A stretch of DNA of 38,594 nt from JBIOJM01 sp044450785 (GCA_044450785.1 JBIOJM010000058.1:1-38594), one strand, 5' to 3'; positions 25,203-34,992 are shown, numbered from the stretch's first letter. A program made the numbers and translations. The notes: generated by a model not told the origin, from the sequence alone.

Positions 25203-26132
25203 ATGCGTGGCCTGGGTGTTCGCTTCACAATTCGATCCATGATCATCGCGATAGCCCTGTTCGGCTTGAACCTCGCCGGCGCCATCGCCACGTGGAGATG
25301 CATCCCGAAAGAGCAGACACCCCAAGTAGGCATTGGTCCCCGTTTTGGGCCGTCTTACGACGAGGACGCGGACGGCAACATGCGTTCTGACCTGGGGAAG
25401 CTGAGGACCGGAGAACGGTTGGTGCACGTCGTGAAGCGGCGGCGGCCGCCGACCCTCGTGGAAATCTGGTCCCCGGTCATCGCCAGTACGTCGATCACAC
25501 TCTTGGTACTCTTGATTCCCTTCGGGCGCTCGGCGTCGCGGGATCGGAGCCCCCCGTCGAATCTCGGCGGCCGGCCCCCCCCACGACTGGCCCGCGTGTG
25601 GTTCGCGGCGCGACGGGCGACGATCGCGGCGGCCCTGATCGGCTTGAACCTCGCTGGCGCCGTCTATCGACCGCTCCTGGATCCCAGCGAGCAGCGTCCG
25701 GCTGACCACGTCTATTTCGACGGGAGTTTGTTCCTCGATAAAGCGGGTAACTTCTTGTTCAATCGCGGTGATGGGAAACTCCTCTTCAGGAACGCCGATG
25801 GCAGCCACGAGCGTCCGGCCACCCTGGAAGACTTCCCGCTGCCGCTGCACCATGGCGATGGACGCAACCGCATTCTAGACACCATCGTCTACAAGAGCGA
25901 TGGCAGCATCGTCGACTACGAAGGCAATCCCGGGATGATGGAGCCAATGCTGACCTGGCCGCGCGTGATCCAGCCACCGACGCGGTCCCTACTGGAGATG
26001 TGGTGGCCTGCCGTCGCCAGCGCGTCGATCACGCTCATGGTCCTCGACGTCTTGTGGCGCCAGGCCCGGCGGCAACGGACCGACCCAGACACAGAGATTG
26101 AGGAACAGGTCGATCACGCTGACCCGACCTAA
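25203..26132 (+). CDS. Internally duplicated membrane protein of unknown function
   Basis: A 309-residue protein made of two similar halves. Each half has an N-terminal membrane helix with the phrase LxGLNLAGA (MIIAIALFGLNLAGAIATW and IAAALIGLNLAGAVYRPLL), a polar region of about 70-110 residues, and a second membrane helix after LVEIWSPVIASTSITLLVLL or LLEMWWPAVASASITLMVLD. So four helices with two outside or cytoplasmic loops, produced by tandem duplication. The ATG at 25203 is chosen over the frame's start at 25182, which has no ribosome site. It starts 21 bases after the preceding gene and precedes the glycosyltransferase by 32. Function unknown. Confidence 0.65.
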   Translation: MRGLGVRFTIRSMIIAIALFGLNLAGAIATWRCIPKEQTPQVGIGPRFGPSYDEDADGNMRSDLGKLRTGERLVHVVKRRRPPTLVEIWSPVIASTSITLLVLLIPFGRSASRDRSPPSNLGGRPPPRLARVWFAARRATIAAALIGLNLAGAVYRPLLDPSEQRPADHVYFDGSLFLDKAGNFLFNRGDGKLLFRNADGSHERPATLEDFPLPLHHGDGRNRILDTIVYKSDGSIVDYEGNPGMMEPMLTWPRVIQPPTRSLLEMWWPAVASASITLMVLDVLWRQARRQRTDPDTEIEEQVDHADPT

Positions 26133-26164
26133 AGGTTCTTCCGGGAGTCTCGGTCATCCGGAGC

Positions 26165-27388
26165 GTGCTGTTCGTATCATTCGCCTGCTACCTCGACGAC
26201 GCCAACGGGGCTGCGGTCGCGAGCCGGGCGATGATGGAGGCCCTGGCGCGGCGGGGCTTCGCGGTCGCGGTCCTGTGCGGCCCGATTCTGGAGCTGAACA
26301 GCGAGATCGACCTCGCCTCATTTCTGACCGGCAGGGGATTGCCCGTCGATCGCCGCGGCGGTGACTCATGGGACGTCGGGTCGTTCGGAGCACGGCCCCG
26401 CGCGCCGCTTCATCTATTCCTGAACGCGAACGGCGTGCCGATCACGATCCTGTCGGGATCGACGCGACCACGCGCACCAACCGACGACGAACAGCAAGAC
26501 TTTCTCTGGCTCTTCGAGGAAGCATCTGCAAGACCCAGGCCGGAGGTCGTCGTCTCTTATGGCGGAGGTTCACTGACCCGCGAGGTTTTGAGACGAGCGA
26601 AGGTTCGGGGCGCGGCGAGCGTCTTTACGCTCCATAACCTCCGGTATCACGACCCCGCTACGTTCTCTGACGTCGACACGGTGCTCGTCGCCTCCCGCTT
26701 CGCGGCCGAACACTATCGCTCGCGTCTCGGTCTCCAATGCACGGCGCTGTCCAACCTCGTCAATTACGAACGAGCCCTTGCGTCGGATCGGCGGCCCAAG
26801 TACGTCGTCTTCGTCAACCCGACGATCGAGAAGGGGGTCGGCGTCTTCGCCCGGATCGCCGACGAGCTTGGCCGCCGCAGGCCGGAGATCCCGTTTCTGG
26901 TTGTCGAAGGCAGAGGGACCGAGGCGGACGTCGCCGCTTGCGGCCTCGACCTCCGCGCCCACGGCAACGTGTTCTTTCACGAACATACCAGCGACCCGCG
27001 CCGGTTCTGGCGGGTGGCACGAGTCTGCCTCTTGCCGTCGGTGGTCGGCGAGAACCAACCGCTGGTGGCGATCGAGGCGATGATCAACGGCGTCCCCGTG
27101 ATCGGGTCGAATCGCGGCGGTATTCCAGAAACGCTCGGCACGGCGGGATCGGTCCTGCCGATCCCCGATCGCCTGTCACCCACGTCGCCTTTGTTGCCGA
27201 CTCCTGGAGAAATCAACCCCTGGGTCGAGGCGATTCTGGAGCTTTGGGACTCGCCCGAAGTCTATGAGCGAGCGAGCCGGCGGGCGCTGATCGAGGCCCG
27301 GAGGTGGGCCCCCGACACGCTGGAGCCACGCTATGAGCGATTCTTCGCCACGATCGGGTTGGGTCGGGAATTGCCCATTGGTGATTAG
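26165..27388 (+). CDS. GT4-type glycosyltransferase
   Basis: A 407-residue GT-B glycosyltransferase of family 4 type, moving a sugar from a nucleotide-sugar donor to an acceptor. The N-terminal Rossmann half has the usual start (LFVSFACYLDDANGAAVASRAMMEALARRG), and the C-terminal half has FVNPTIEKGVGVFARIADEL, a donor-site GRGTEADV region and the EX7E motif at Glu296 and Glu304 in GENQPLVAIEAMINGVPVIGSNRGGIPE. A GTG at 26165 is the start, with CCGGAG just upstream. It probably works in surface or capsular polysaccharide synthesis. Neighbours do not name a substrate. Confidence 0.88.
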   Translation: MLFVSFACYLDDANGAAVASRAMMEALARRGFAVAVLCGPILELNSEIDLASFLTGRGLPVDRRGGDSWDVGSFGARPRAPLHLFLNANGVPITILSGSTRPRAPTDDEQQDFLWLFEEASARPRPEVVVSYGGGSLTREVLRRAKVRGAASVFTLHNLRYHDPATFSDVDTVLVASRFAAEHYRSRLGLQCTALSNLVNYERALASDRRPKYVVFVNPTIEKGVGVFARIADELGRRRPEIPFLVVEGRGTEADVAACGLDLRAHGNVFFHEHTSDPRRFWRVARVCLLPSVVGENQPLVAIEAMINGVPVIGSNRGGIPETLGTAGSVLPIPDRLSPTSPLLPTPGEINPWVEAILELWDSPEVYERASRRALIEARRWAPDTLEPRYERFFATIGLGRELPIGD

Positions 27389-27524
27389 TCATGTCCCCGG
27401 CCGGCCTCGGGCAGGATTGACCGGCGCGCCCCTGGAAGGCGATAATAATTTCCATTGAAGCGTCACTTGATCAAGGGCTTTCGGCTTGATTGAGCAGAAC
27501 CCTGGGTTCGAGCAGCGGGGATCG

Positions 27525-28463
27525 ATGCGGGTGATCGCGATCGACGGCGTTCGTGACTTTCCCGCGTGGGCTTGCGGCGCGATGGTGACGGTCGGCAATT
27601 TCGACGGAGTCCACCGGGGCCACAAGCTGCTGCTCGGCCGGCTCCGCGCCAAGGCCGACTCGGCCGGCATTCCGGCGCTGGCGATCACCTTCGATCCGCA
27701 TCCCGTGGCCCTGTTGCGGCCGGAACAAGCCCCCGTCCCGCTCCTCTGGCTGGAACGGGAAATCGCCTTGCTCAGGGAGGCCGGCGCGACGGAAGTCGCG
27801 GTCTTTCACACCGGCCCGTGGCTGCTCGAGCTATCGGCTCGCGAGTTCTTCGACCGCGTCATCCGCCAGCAGCTCGCCGCGTCGGGCATCGTGGAAGGAC
27901 CGAACTTCGCCTTCGGTCACGACCGCCAGGGCGACGTCCGCGTCCTGGGCGCTTGGTGCGCCGCGGCCGGGATCGACTTCGAGGTCGTCGAGCCGACCCT
28001 GGTCGAGGGCCGGCTGATCTCCTCGTCCTTGATCCGCGCGTGTCTGAGTGAGGGTCGCGTTCAGGAGGCCGCGCGGTTCCTGGGCCGCCCGCATCGGATC
28101 CGCGGGATCGTCGCCAAGGGCGCAGGGCGAGGAGCGGGTCTCGGGTTCCCGACCGTCAATCTCACGGCGATCAGCACGCTGGTCCCCGCCGAGGGAGTCT
28201 ACGCCGGCCTGGCGTGGATCGGCGGCCAGGGGCCGGCGTGGCCGGCAGCCTGCAATATCGGCCCCAATCCGACCTTCGGCGACCAGGCGAAGAAGGTCGA
28301 AGCTCACCTGATCGGGTTCTCGGGCGATCTTTACGGCCGAGCGGTCGAGCTCGACTTCCTCGAGCGGCTGCGGGCAACCCGCAAGTTTTCAAGTCTCGAC
28401 GAGCTGCTCGGTCAGATCCAGGCCGACGTCGAGCAGACGCGCAGGGTTTGCGAAACAACCTAA
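27525..28463 (+). CDS. ribF: Bifunctional riboflavin kinase / FAD synthetase
   Basis: A 312-residue RibF that phosphorylates riboflavin to FMN and then adenylylates it to FAD. The FAD synthetase domain (about residues 15-180) has VTVGNFDGVHRGHKLLL with the HxGH-type nucleotide site and AITFDPHP, then GPNFAFGHDRQGD and SSSLIRACLSEG. The kinase domain (about 185-310) has GAGRGAGLGFPTVNL, CNIGPNPTFG and VEAHLIGFSGDLYGRAVELDF. The length is normal. The ATG at 27525 is preferred over a TTG at 27486 that adds 13 unsupported residues. It stands 136 bases after the glycosyltransferase and is likely transcribed by itself. AT-rich CGATAATAATT lies at about 27440. Confidence 0.95.
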   Translation: MRVIAIDGVRDFPAWACGAMVTVGNFDGVHRGHKLLLGRLRAKADSAGIPALAITFDPHPVALLRPEQAPVPLLWLEREIALLREAGATEVAVFHTGPWLLELSAREFFDRVIRQQLAASGIVEGPNFAFGHDRQGDVRVLGAWCAAAGIDFEVVEPTLVEGRLISSSLIRACLSEGRVQEAARFLGRPHRIRGIVAKGAGRGAGLGFPTVNLTAISTLVPAEGVYAGLAWIGGQGPAWPAACNIGPNPTFGDQAKKVEAHLIGFSGDLYGRAVELDFLERLRATRKFSSLDELLGQIQADVEQTRRVCETT

Positions 28464-28480
28464 GTAAGACCCGCCCGACC

Positions 28481-28550
28481 GGCCGATAATTATTCTGATT
28501 ATCCAGATGACGCCAATTCTCGGGTACAGTTAAAAATTACCGGGCCCACC
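28481..28550 (+). promoter_or_regulatory. AT-rich putative promoter region of the efflux operon
   Basis: About 70 bases rich in A/T (GGCCGATAATTATTCTGATT, then CAGTTAAAAATTACC) sit in front of the TolC gene, in strong contrast to the surroundings. A similar CGATAATAATT precedes ribF at 27440. I cannot assign -35 and -10 boxes with confidence. Confidence 0.3.
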
Positions 28551-28590
28551 AGGTTTGACAACACCCGGTTTCCAGGACTTGGAAGCGACC

Positions 28591-30162
28591 ATGCGCCGGA
28601 AATGCGTTCGCGACTGGCTGTTGTCGATCGTGCCGTGCGCGGCACTGATCGGCCGCGACGCGCCGGCCCAGACGACCTCGGCGTTACCCGCGCTGGAGGA
28701 TCGCGCGCAATCATCAACCGATGGAGGCCGGCCGCCTCAGAGAGCCTCGGCCGGGGACCTGATGTCCCCACCGCCAAGGGCGCCGCAGCCGATTCCCGGC
28801 CCGGCCAGCAGGGGACGGCCAGGGGCCGGAACGACGGCTTCGTTGCCGCAGCGGCTACCGATCAATCTCGCGACCGCAATGCAACTCGCGGGCGTCAGTC
28901 CGCTCGACATCGCCACGGCGACGGCTCAGGTCGAGCAGGCGCTCGCCTTGCAGCTTCAGGCCAAGGTCCTCTGGATCCCGAATCTCAACGCCGGCGTCGA
29001 TTATTTCCGGCATGACGGCGTCCAGCAGAACATCTTCACCGGCCCAAATTTCCGGAAAGGCAGGCAGACCTTCTTCGTGGGGGGCGGTCCCAGCCTGGCG
29101 GTCGGGCTCACTGACGCGATCTACACGCCACTCGCGGCCCGACGAGTGGTCTCGTCGCGGCAGGCGGACCTCCAGGCTGCTCGGAACGACACTCTGTTCA
29201 CCGTCGCGCAGGCCTTTTTCGACCTCCAGGCGGCCCGGGGTAGGCTGCTGGGAGTCGGGGCATCGATCGTGAGGGCTGAACTGCTCGTCAGCTTCACCAG
29301 GGGGCTTGCCCCCAGCCTGATCGCTCCGCTGGAGATTAACCGGGCACAGACCGAGCTCCAGAGCCTCCGGCAGACGGAGCAACTCGCGATCCGCGACTGG
29401 CGGGTCGCCAGCGCACGCCTGGCGGAGGTCCTCCTGCTCGACCCGGCCACGCTGCTCGCGCCGATCGAGCCGCCGTTCCTTCAGATCACACTCGTCCCCA
29501 ACGACCAGCAGGCCGATGAGCTCATGCCGATCGCTCTGACCAACCGTCCCGAGATCGCGTCGCGTCGCGAGCTCGTCGCGGCGGCGGAGCAACTGCTGCG
29601 CCAGGAGAGGAAGCGACCGTTCCTGCCGAACTTGATCGTCCTCAGTCCGGCCACGGCGACCGGCTTGCTGGCGGCCGGCAACGATTCCGCCGGCGCCAAC
29701 GGGCTTCTGAGCTCAAACGGGTCGCGGCTCGACATCGAGCTCGCCGCGGTCTGGCAGTTGCGGAACGCGGGCATCGGCAACCTCGGCCTGATCCGGCAGC
29801 GGCGGGCCGAGCAAGAAGTCGCCTCGATCGAGCTGACGCGGATCATCTTTCGCGTCAAGTCCGAAGTCTCGCAAGCTGTTGCCCGTTTGCAGACCGCCCG
29901 GGCCCGCGTGGTCGAGACGGAGGAGGGCGTCCGCCAGGCGATCGAATCGGCCGACAAGAACTTCATCGGCCTGCGCGAGACGACCCGCCCCGCCGGGGAG
30001 CTGCTCCGCCTGATTGTCCGCCCTCAGGAAGTCGTCGCCGCGATCATTGCTCTCGAGACCGCCTACGAGCAATACTCGGACGCTGTCAACGAGTACAACG
30101 CGGCCCAGTTCGACATCTACCATGCCCTCGGCCAGCCGGCCCAGTGGGTCACGTCACGATGA
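28591..30162 (+). CDS. TolC-family outer membrane efflux protein
   Basis: A 523-residue outer membrane channel of the TolC/OprM family, the outer part of a tripartite pump. The start ATG (28591) follows GGAAG; the basic, hydrophobic N-terminus MRRKCVRDWLLSIVPCAALI is a signal peptide, followed by a Pro/Ser/Thr-rich linker to about residue 85. The rest shows the long-helix pattern of the family, with the ATAQVEQALALQLQAKVLWI start of the first repeat, Asn/Gly-rich strands, and a second repeat starting near ADELMPIALTNRPEIASRRE. The Asn-Pro-Glu signature of the repeat (TNRPEI) is present. Its stop overlaps the RND start by ATGA, so the pump is one operon. A lipid anchor is not seen. Confidence 0.88.
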   Translation: MRRKCVRDWLLSIVPCAALIGRDAPAQTTSALPALEDRAQSSTDGGRPPQRASAGDLMSPPPRAPQPIPGPASRGRPGAGTTASLPQRLPINLATAMQLAGVSPLDIATATAQVEQALALQLQAKVLWIPNLNAGVDYFRHDGVQQNIFTGPNFRKGRQTFFVGGGPSLAVGLTDAIYTPLAARRVVSSRQADLQAARNDTLFTVAQAFFDLQAARGRLLGVGASIVRAELLVSFTRGLAPSLIAPLEINRAQTELQSLRQTEQLAIRDWRVASARLAEVLLLDPATLLAPIEPPFLQITLVPNDQQADELMPIALTNRPEIASRRELVAAAEQLLRQERKRPFLPNLIVLSPATATGLLAAGNDSAGANGLLSSNGSRLDIELAAVWQLRNAGIGNLGLIRQRRAEQEVASIELTRIIFRVKSEVSQAVARLQTARARVVETEEGVRQAIESADKNFIGLRETTRPAGELLRLIVRPQEVVAAIIALETAYEQYSDAVNEYNAAQFDIYHALGQPAQWVTSR

Positions 30163-33100
30163 ACCCCATTGTCTTCGCACTACGACGGCCCGTGACGGTC
30201 ATGATGCTCGTACTCGCGCTTGGCCTGGGCGGGCTCTTCAGCGTCTACCAGATGCAGAAGGACATCTTCCCGTCGCTCAACCAGCCGCAGCTTTACGTGA
30301 TTCACAACTACGGCGGGATGGACCCCAAGCAGATCGAGGGCCTGATCACCAACGTCTATGAGCTGTTCTTCCAGTACATCAACGGCGTGGAGCACGTGGA
30401 GTCGCGGTCGATCCAGAGCATGGTGATGCTCAAGCTGTTCTTCCAGCCGGGCACCGACATGGCCGAGGCGACCGCCCAAACGGTCGCCTACTGCAACCGC
30501 GCCCTGGCGGTCATGCCGGTCGGGTCGCTGCCGCCGTACGTCGTCCGGCTCGACGCGGGCAGCCTGCCGGTCGGCTACCTGGTCTTCGAGAGCCCGGGTC
30601 GCTCGGTTGGCGAGCTCCAGGACCTGGCTCTCTTTCGGGTCCGGCCGATGTTCTCCGGCCTGGCGGGCATCTCGTCGCCGCCCCCTTTCGGCGGCAACAT
30701 CCGGACCATCGTCGTCAACGTCGACCCCGACCGGCTCCGCTCTTACAACCTCTCGCCCCAGGACGTCGTCGACGCGATCGACCGCGGCAATTTCATCAGT
30801 CCCTCCGGCAACGTGACGATCAAGGACCAGATGACGGTCGTACCGGCCAACACGATGGTCTTCGACCCGCAGGAGCTGCGCAACGTCCCGCTCAAGTTGG
30901 GGGAGAATGTTTACATTCGTGATGTCGGCACCGTGGCCGACGCGACCGACATCCCCGTCGGATACGCGCTCGTCAACGGCCGCAAGTCGGTCTACCTGCC
31001 GGTGGTCAAGCAGGCCTCCGCCTCGACTCTGACGGTCGTGAGCGCGGTCAAGCAGAACCTGCCGCGGTTCCAGGCGGTCATGCCCGACGACGTCAAGGTC
31101 TCCTACCAGTTCGACGAGTCGCCGATCGTCTACCGCGCCATCGAGAGCGTCGGCGTCGAGGGGGCCCTGGGCGCCGGCCTGACCGGGCTGATGGTCCTCC
31201 TGTTCCTGCGCGACCTGCGGGCGGTGATCATCGTCGTGCTCAATATCCCCCTGGCACTCCTGGGGTCGATCGTGATCCTGAACATGACCGGGAACACGAT
31301 CAATATCATGACCCTGGGTGGACTGGCCCTGTCCATCGGCATCCTGGTCGACGAGGCCACCGTCGAGATCGAGAACATCCACACCCAGATGGAGCATACG
31401 CCATCGATTTCCCGCGCCGTGCGGCAGGGGAACATGGAGACGGCGGTCCCCCGGCTGCTGGCGCTCTTGTGCATCCTCTCGGTGTTCATCCCGTCGTTGA
31501 TAATGCAGGGGGCGGTGCGCGCTTTGTTCGTGCCGTTGTCCCTGGCTGTCGGCGGCGCGATGATCACATCCTACCTGCTCTCCAGCACCTTCGTGCCGGT
31601 CCTCTCCGTCTGGCTGCTCAAGAACCAACACGGGTTGCACGACCACGCCGATGGGTCCGCGGCGCGGCCGGGATTCTTCGTGCGGATCCAGAACCGATAC
31701 GAGGGCGTGGCCGCCTGGATGGTCGCCCATCGCCGCAAGGTGGTCCTCGGCTATCTGCTCGCGACCGGCGCCGTCGTGGTCGTCGTGGGAGGTCAACTGG
31801 GCCGCGAGCTCTTCCCCAGGGTCGACACCGGCCAGTTCCAGCTTCGCGTCCGGCCGCCGCAGGGGACCCATTTCGAGTTGACCTCTCAGGTAGCCCAGAA
31901 GACCCTCGACGTGATCGCCGAAGAGGCCGGGCCCAAGAACGTCGACGTCACGATGGGGTATGCCGGGGCAAACCCGCCGCAGTTCACCATCAACATGGCG
32001 TACCTCTGGAGCCGGGGTTCCGATGACAGCCTGCTGCGAGTCGGGCTACGCGAGGGGGGCGGAGTCGGAATCTTCGAGCTCCAGGAGCGGTTGCGCAAGG
32101 TATTGCCGGCGAAGGTGGGCGGCTGGTTCCGCGGGGAATTGCTGCGCCTGGGTCTGTCGCCAGACCAGGCCGGCCAGCGCCTCGCCGGGCTGGTCTTCGC
32201 CTTCGAGCCGGGCGACCTGATCTCCGAAACGATGAGCCTGGGCGCCCCCGCACCGATCGAGGTGGTCGTCAGCGGGCGAAACATGGCCGACTCCAGCACG
32301 TTCATGGATAAACTTCGGGGCCAGTTCGACGGGATCGAGTCGCTACGCGACATGCAGGTCCAGCAGTCGCTCCACTATCCGACCGTCCAGGTCACCCTCG
32401 ACCGCGAGCGGGCCGGCCTCTCCGGCGTGACCGCCCGGGACATCGGCCAATCGTTGATCACTGCCACCTACTCCAGCCGCTACACGTCGCGCAATTACTG
32501 GCGCGACGACGTCAGCGGTAATTCGTACCAGGTCCAGGTCCAGGTCCCTTCGCCCAGGATGACCGAGGCGACCGATGTCGAGCTCGTGCCGCTGACCGTG
32601 CAGGCCAACCGCCGGCAGGCGACGACGGCGGCCGACTCGCCCTCCAACCCGACCCCGCCGCTCTTGATCCGCGATGTGGCGCGCGTGATGCGCAGCGAGA
32701 TGCCCGGCGAGGTCGATCGCTACAACATGCGGCGCTACTTGAGCCTGACTGCCAACATCGAGGGGGAGGACCTCGGCCGCGTGATCGACCGGCTCGATTC
32801 AGCGATCACGCGCGCAGGCCGGCCCCCCAAGGGCGTCGAGGTCGACCTGCGCGGACAGGTCCGGCCGATGCGTGAGATGTTCCGGGACCTGAGGATCGGA
32901 CTGATCGTGGCCGTGCTCGTGATCCTCATCATGCTGACCGCCTACTTTCAGTCCCCACTGCTGGCCGTGACGGCCATCGCGTCGGTGCCGGCGGTCCTCT
33001 CCGGAGTCGTGCTGGCCCTGTGGGCCACGCGGACCACGCTGAACATCGAGTCGTTCATGGGGGCGATCATGGCGGTCGGCGTGGCGGTCTCGAACGCGAT

Positions 33101-33587
33101 CATGCTGGTCAGCTTCGGCGACCGCCACCGCCGCGAGGAGGGGATGCCGGCCGATCGCGCGGCGCTCACCGCGGCCAAGGGCCGGCTCCGCCCGATCGTC
33201 ATGACCGGCTGCGCCATGATCGCCGGGATGATCCCCATGTCGCTGGCTCTCGAAAAGGGGAGTGAGCAAAACGCTCCGCTCGGCCGGGCCGTCATCGGCG
33301 GCATGGCCCTGGCGACCGTCGCCACGCTGCTGGTCCTGCCGGCCGTCTTCACGCTCCTGCTCGGCCGGGCCTCGAACCAATCGCCGTCGCTCGACCCCGA
33401 CGATCCGGCGAGCACCCACTACGACCGGATCCAGCCGACCCATGTTGACGACCAGCCATCCCCCGCCCACCCGGAGGAAGACGGCGCCAGCGGCGGAGAG
33501 TCCGCTGGCCGCGGCCCGTCCACCCAGCCGCCTCAACCCGCCCGACCAAAACCGGAGTCCTCGCACCATGCCGACGCCAGCGATTGA
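30159..33587 (+). CDS. RND efflux transporter permease (HAE1/AcrB-like)
   Basis: A 1142-residue inner membrane RND pump using proton motive force to push substrates into the periplasmic duct. It has the typical layout: one N-terminal helix (TVMMLVLALGLGGLFSVY), a first periplasmic loop, six helices with TM4 carrying ILVDEATVEIEN (Asp398, Glu399), a second loop, and a final group of helices. In TM10 the motif is MAVGVAVSNAIMLVSF, with Ser978 at the place of the AcrB Lys940. The start (30159) overlaps the TolC stop; the end overlaps the fusion-protein start by 20 bases. The C-terminal 75 residues are a charged, Pro-rich tail. Substrate is unknown (drug or lipid more likely than metal). Confidence 0.93.
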   Translation: MNPIVFALRRPVTVMMLVLALGLGGLFSVYQMQKDIFPSLNQPQLYVIHNYGGMDPKQIEGLITNVYELFFQYINGVEHVESRSIQSMVMLKLFFQPGTDMAEATAQTVAYCNRALAVMPVGSLPPYVVRLDAGSLPVGYLVFESPGRSVGELQDLALFRVRPMFSGLAGISSPPPFGGNIRTIVVNVDPDRLRSYNLSPQDVVDAIDRGNFISPSGNVTIKDQMTVVPANTMVFDPQELRNVPLKLGENVYIRDVGTVADATDIPVGYALVNGRKSVYLPVVKQASASTLTVVSAVKQNLPRFQAVMPDDVKVSYQFDESPIVYRAIESVGVEGALGAGLTGLMVLLFLRDLRAVIIVVLNIPLALLGSIVILNMTGNTINIMTLGGLALSIGILVDEATVEIENIHTQMEHTPSISRAVRQGNMETAVPRLLALLCILSVFIPSLIMQGAVRALFVPLSLAVGGAMITSYLLSSTFVPVLSVWLLKNQHGLHDHADGSAARPGFFVRIQNRYEGVAAWMVAHRRKVVLGYLLATGAVVVVVGGQLGRELFPRVDTGQFQLRVRPPQGTHFELTSQVAQKTLDVIAEEAGPKNVDVTMGYAGANPPQFTINMAYLWSRGSDDSLLRVGLREGGGVGIFELQERLRKVLPAKVGGWFRGELLRLGLSPDQAGQRLAGLVFAFEPGDLISETMSLGAPAPIEVVVSGRNMADSSTFMDKLRGQFDGIESLRDMQVQQSLHYPTVQVTLDRERAGLSGVTARDIGQSLITATYSSRYTSRNYWRDDVSGNSYQVQVQVPSPRMTEATDVELVPLTVQANRRQATTAADSPSNPTPPLLIRDVARVMRSEMPGEVDRYNMRRYLSLTANIEGEDLGRVIDRLDSAITRAGRPPKGVEVDLRGQVRPMREMFRDLRIGLIVAVLVILIMLTAYFQSPLLAVTAIASVPAVLSGVVLALWATRTTLNIESFMGAIMAVGVAVSNAIMLVSFGDRHRREEGMPADRAALTAAKGRLRPIVMTGCAMIAGMIPMSLALEKGSEQNAPLGRAVIGGMALATVATLLVLPAVFTLLLGRASNQSPSLDPDDPASTHYDRIQPTHVDDQPSPAHPEEDGASGGESAGRGPSTQPPQPARPKPESSHHADASD

Positions 33588-34992
33588 GCCGAAGCCGCCA
33601 CACGCCGATCGACCGGTCCGCAAAATCCCGGTCCCGGGGATGCTCGCCCTGGCGCTCCTCCTCGCTGCCGGCTGCCGGCACTCGGAGCCGGCCGGAGACT
33701 CGCCGGGCTCCAGCACCGCGCAGGCAAAAAGCGAGGAGGGCAAGACGGCGGGGATCCAGGTCGTGCAACCCGAACGGCGGGACATCCGGATGATGGTCGT
33801 CCAGCCGGGAACCATTCAGGCCTACGAGGAGACGCCGATCCATTCCCGGATCGCCGGCTATGTCAAGAAGTACCGCTACAATATTGGCGACCGCGTCAAG
33901 GCGGGAGACGTTCTTCTCGATATGTGGATCCCCGACTATGTCGAGCAGCTCGCCCAGAAGACGGCGGCCGTGAAACGGGCCGAGGTCCAGATCCGCGTCA
34001 CCCAGAGCGCCCAGCGGGCCGCCGAGGCGAAGCTCGAGACGGCCAAGGCCCGGATCCTGTCGGCCGACGCCGGCGTCAAACGAGCCCAGGCGAGCTACAC
34101 GCGCTGGGAGTCCGAATACAAGCGGCTCGAGATTCTCGTCAACCAGCGCGTCCTGGACGTGCAGGTCCGCGATGAAACGTATCGCCAGTTCGAGGAGGCC
34201 GCCGCGGCGCGCGATCAGGCGAACGCGATGGTCTCGGAGGCGACCTCCGCGCGCGACCAGGCCGAAGCCGACCGCGACCGTGCCCGGGTCGACGTCGACG
34301 CGGCTCGCGCCGATCTGGTTGTCGCCCAGGTTGATGAAAAGCAAGCCAAGGTCAACGTCGACTACGGCGAGATCAAGGCACCCTACGCCGGGGTGATCAC
34401 GCAGCGAAACGTCAGCCCGGGCGACTATCTCCAGCCCGGCGGCGGCCCGAACAGCAGGCCGCTCTTCGTCCTCGAGCAGATCGACCCGGTCCGCGTCTTC
34501 GTGGGCGTCCCCGAGCTGGCATCTTACTTTGTCCACGACCGGGACACGGCCCTCATCCGCTTTCAGGCGATCCCGGGCGCTACCCGCGAAGGCAAGATCG
34601 TCCGCTCGGGCTTCTCGCTCAACCCGGCCACTCGCACGCTCCAGACCGAGATCGACATCCCCAACGCCGACGGCCACCTGCACCCCGGCTGGTACGTCAC
34701 CGTCACGATCGCGATCGACCGCAAGCAGGTCTGGACCCTCCCTTCCAACGCCATCGCCTTTCAAGGACAGCAGAACTACTACGTCTATCTCCAGATCGAT
34801 GGCAAGCCGGTCCGCACCCCGGTCATCATCGGCACATCCGACGACACTCACACGGAGATCCTCAAGAAGTCCGACCCGAAGACCAATACGAACGACTGGC
34901 CGACCTTCGACGGGACCGAGCGGGTCTACGCGGGTAACCTCGACACGCTCGCCGCGGGGCAATCGAATTCGGGGAAGAGTGGGCAGAAGTAA
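33568..34992 (+). CDS. RND periplasmic membrane fusion lipoprotein
   Basis: A 474-residue membrane fusion protein linking the RND pump to TolC. The start ATG (33568) lies inside the RND stop (20-bp overlap). The signal ends in the lipobox LLAAGC. The lipoyl-like halves flank a long alpha-helical hairpin (about residues 125-255; AKLETAKARILSADAGVKRA, heavy in Ala, Arg, Glu), with IHSRIAGYVKKYRYNIGDRVKAG before it and IKAPYAGVITQRNVSPGDYL after it. The beta-barrel and membrane-proximal domains follow (ARTLQTEIDIPNADGHLHPG-like sequence). The hairpin is long, as in AcrA relatives. It ends the operon; a hairpin-rich stretch follows. Confidence 0.92.
   Translation: MPTPAIEPKPPHADRPVRKIPVPGMLALALLLAAGCRHSEPAGDSPGSSTAQAKSEEGKTAGIQVVQPERRDIRMMVVQPGTIQAYEETPIHSRIAGYVKKYRYNIGDRVKAGDVLLDMWIPDYVEQLAQKTAAVKRAEVQIRVTQSAQRAAEAKLETAKARILSADAGVKRAQASYTRWESEYKRLEILVNQRVLDVQVRDETYRQFEEAAAARDQANAMVSEATSARDQAEADRDRARVDVDAARADLVVAQVDEKQAKVNVDYGEIKAPYAGVITQRNVSPGDYLQPGGGPNSRPLFVLEQIDPVRVFVGVPELASYFVHDRDTALIRFQAIPGATREGKIVRSGFSLNPATRTLQTEIDIPNADGHLHPGWYVTVTIAIDRKQVWTLPSNAIAFQGQQNYYVYLQIDGKPVRTPVIIGTSDDTHTEILKKSDPKTNTNDWPTFDGTERVYAGNLDTLAAGQSNSGKSGQK

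Noticed and set aside
28555..28590. TTGACA at 28555 as a -35 box for the efflux operon
   Set aside because: There is no -10-like hexamer at 16-18 bp; the sequence is just ahead of the ribosome site of the 28591 start.
30180..31871. 563-codon minus-strand frame
   Set aside because: Antisense to the RND pump, with Asp/His-rich composition typical of shadow frames.
33349..34962. 537-codon minus-strand frame
   Set aside because: Antisense to the membrane fusion lipoprotein.
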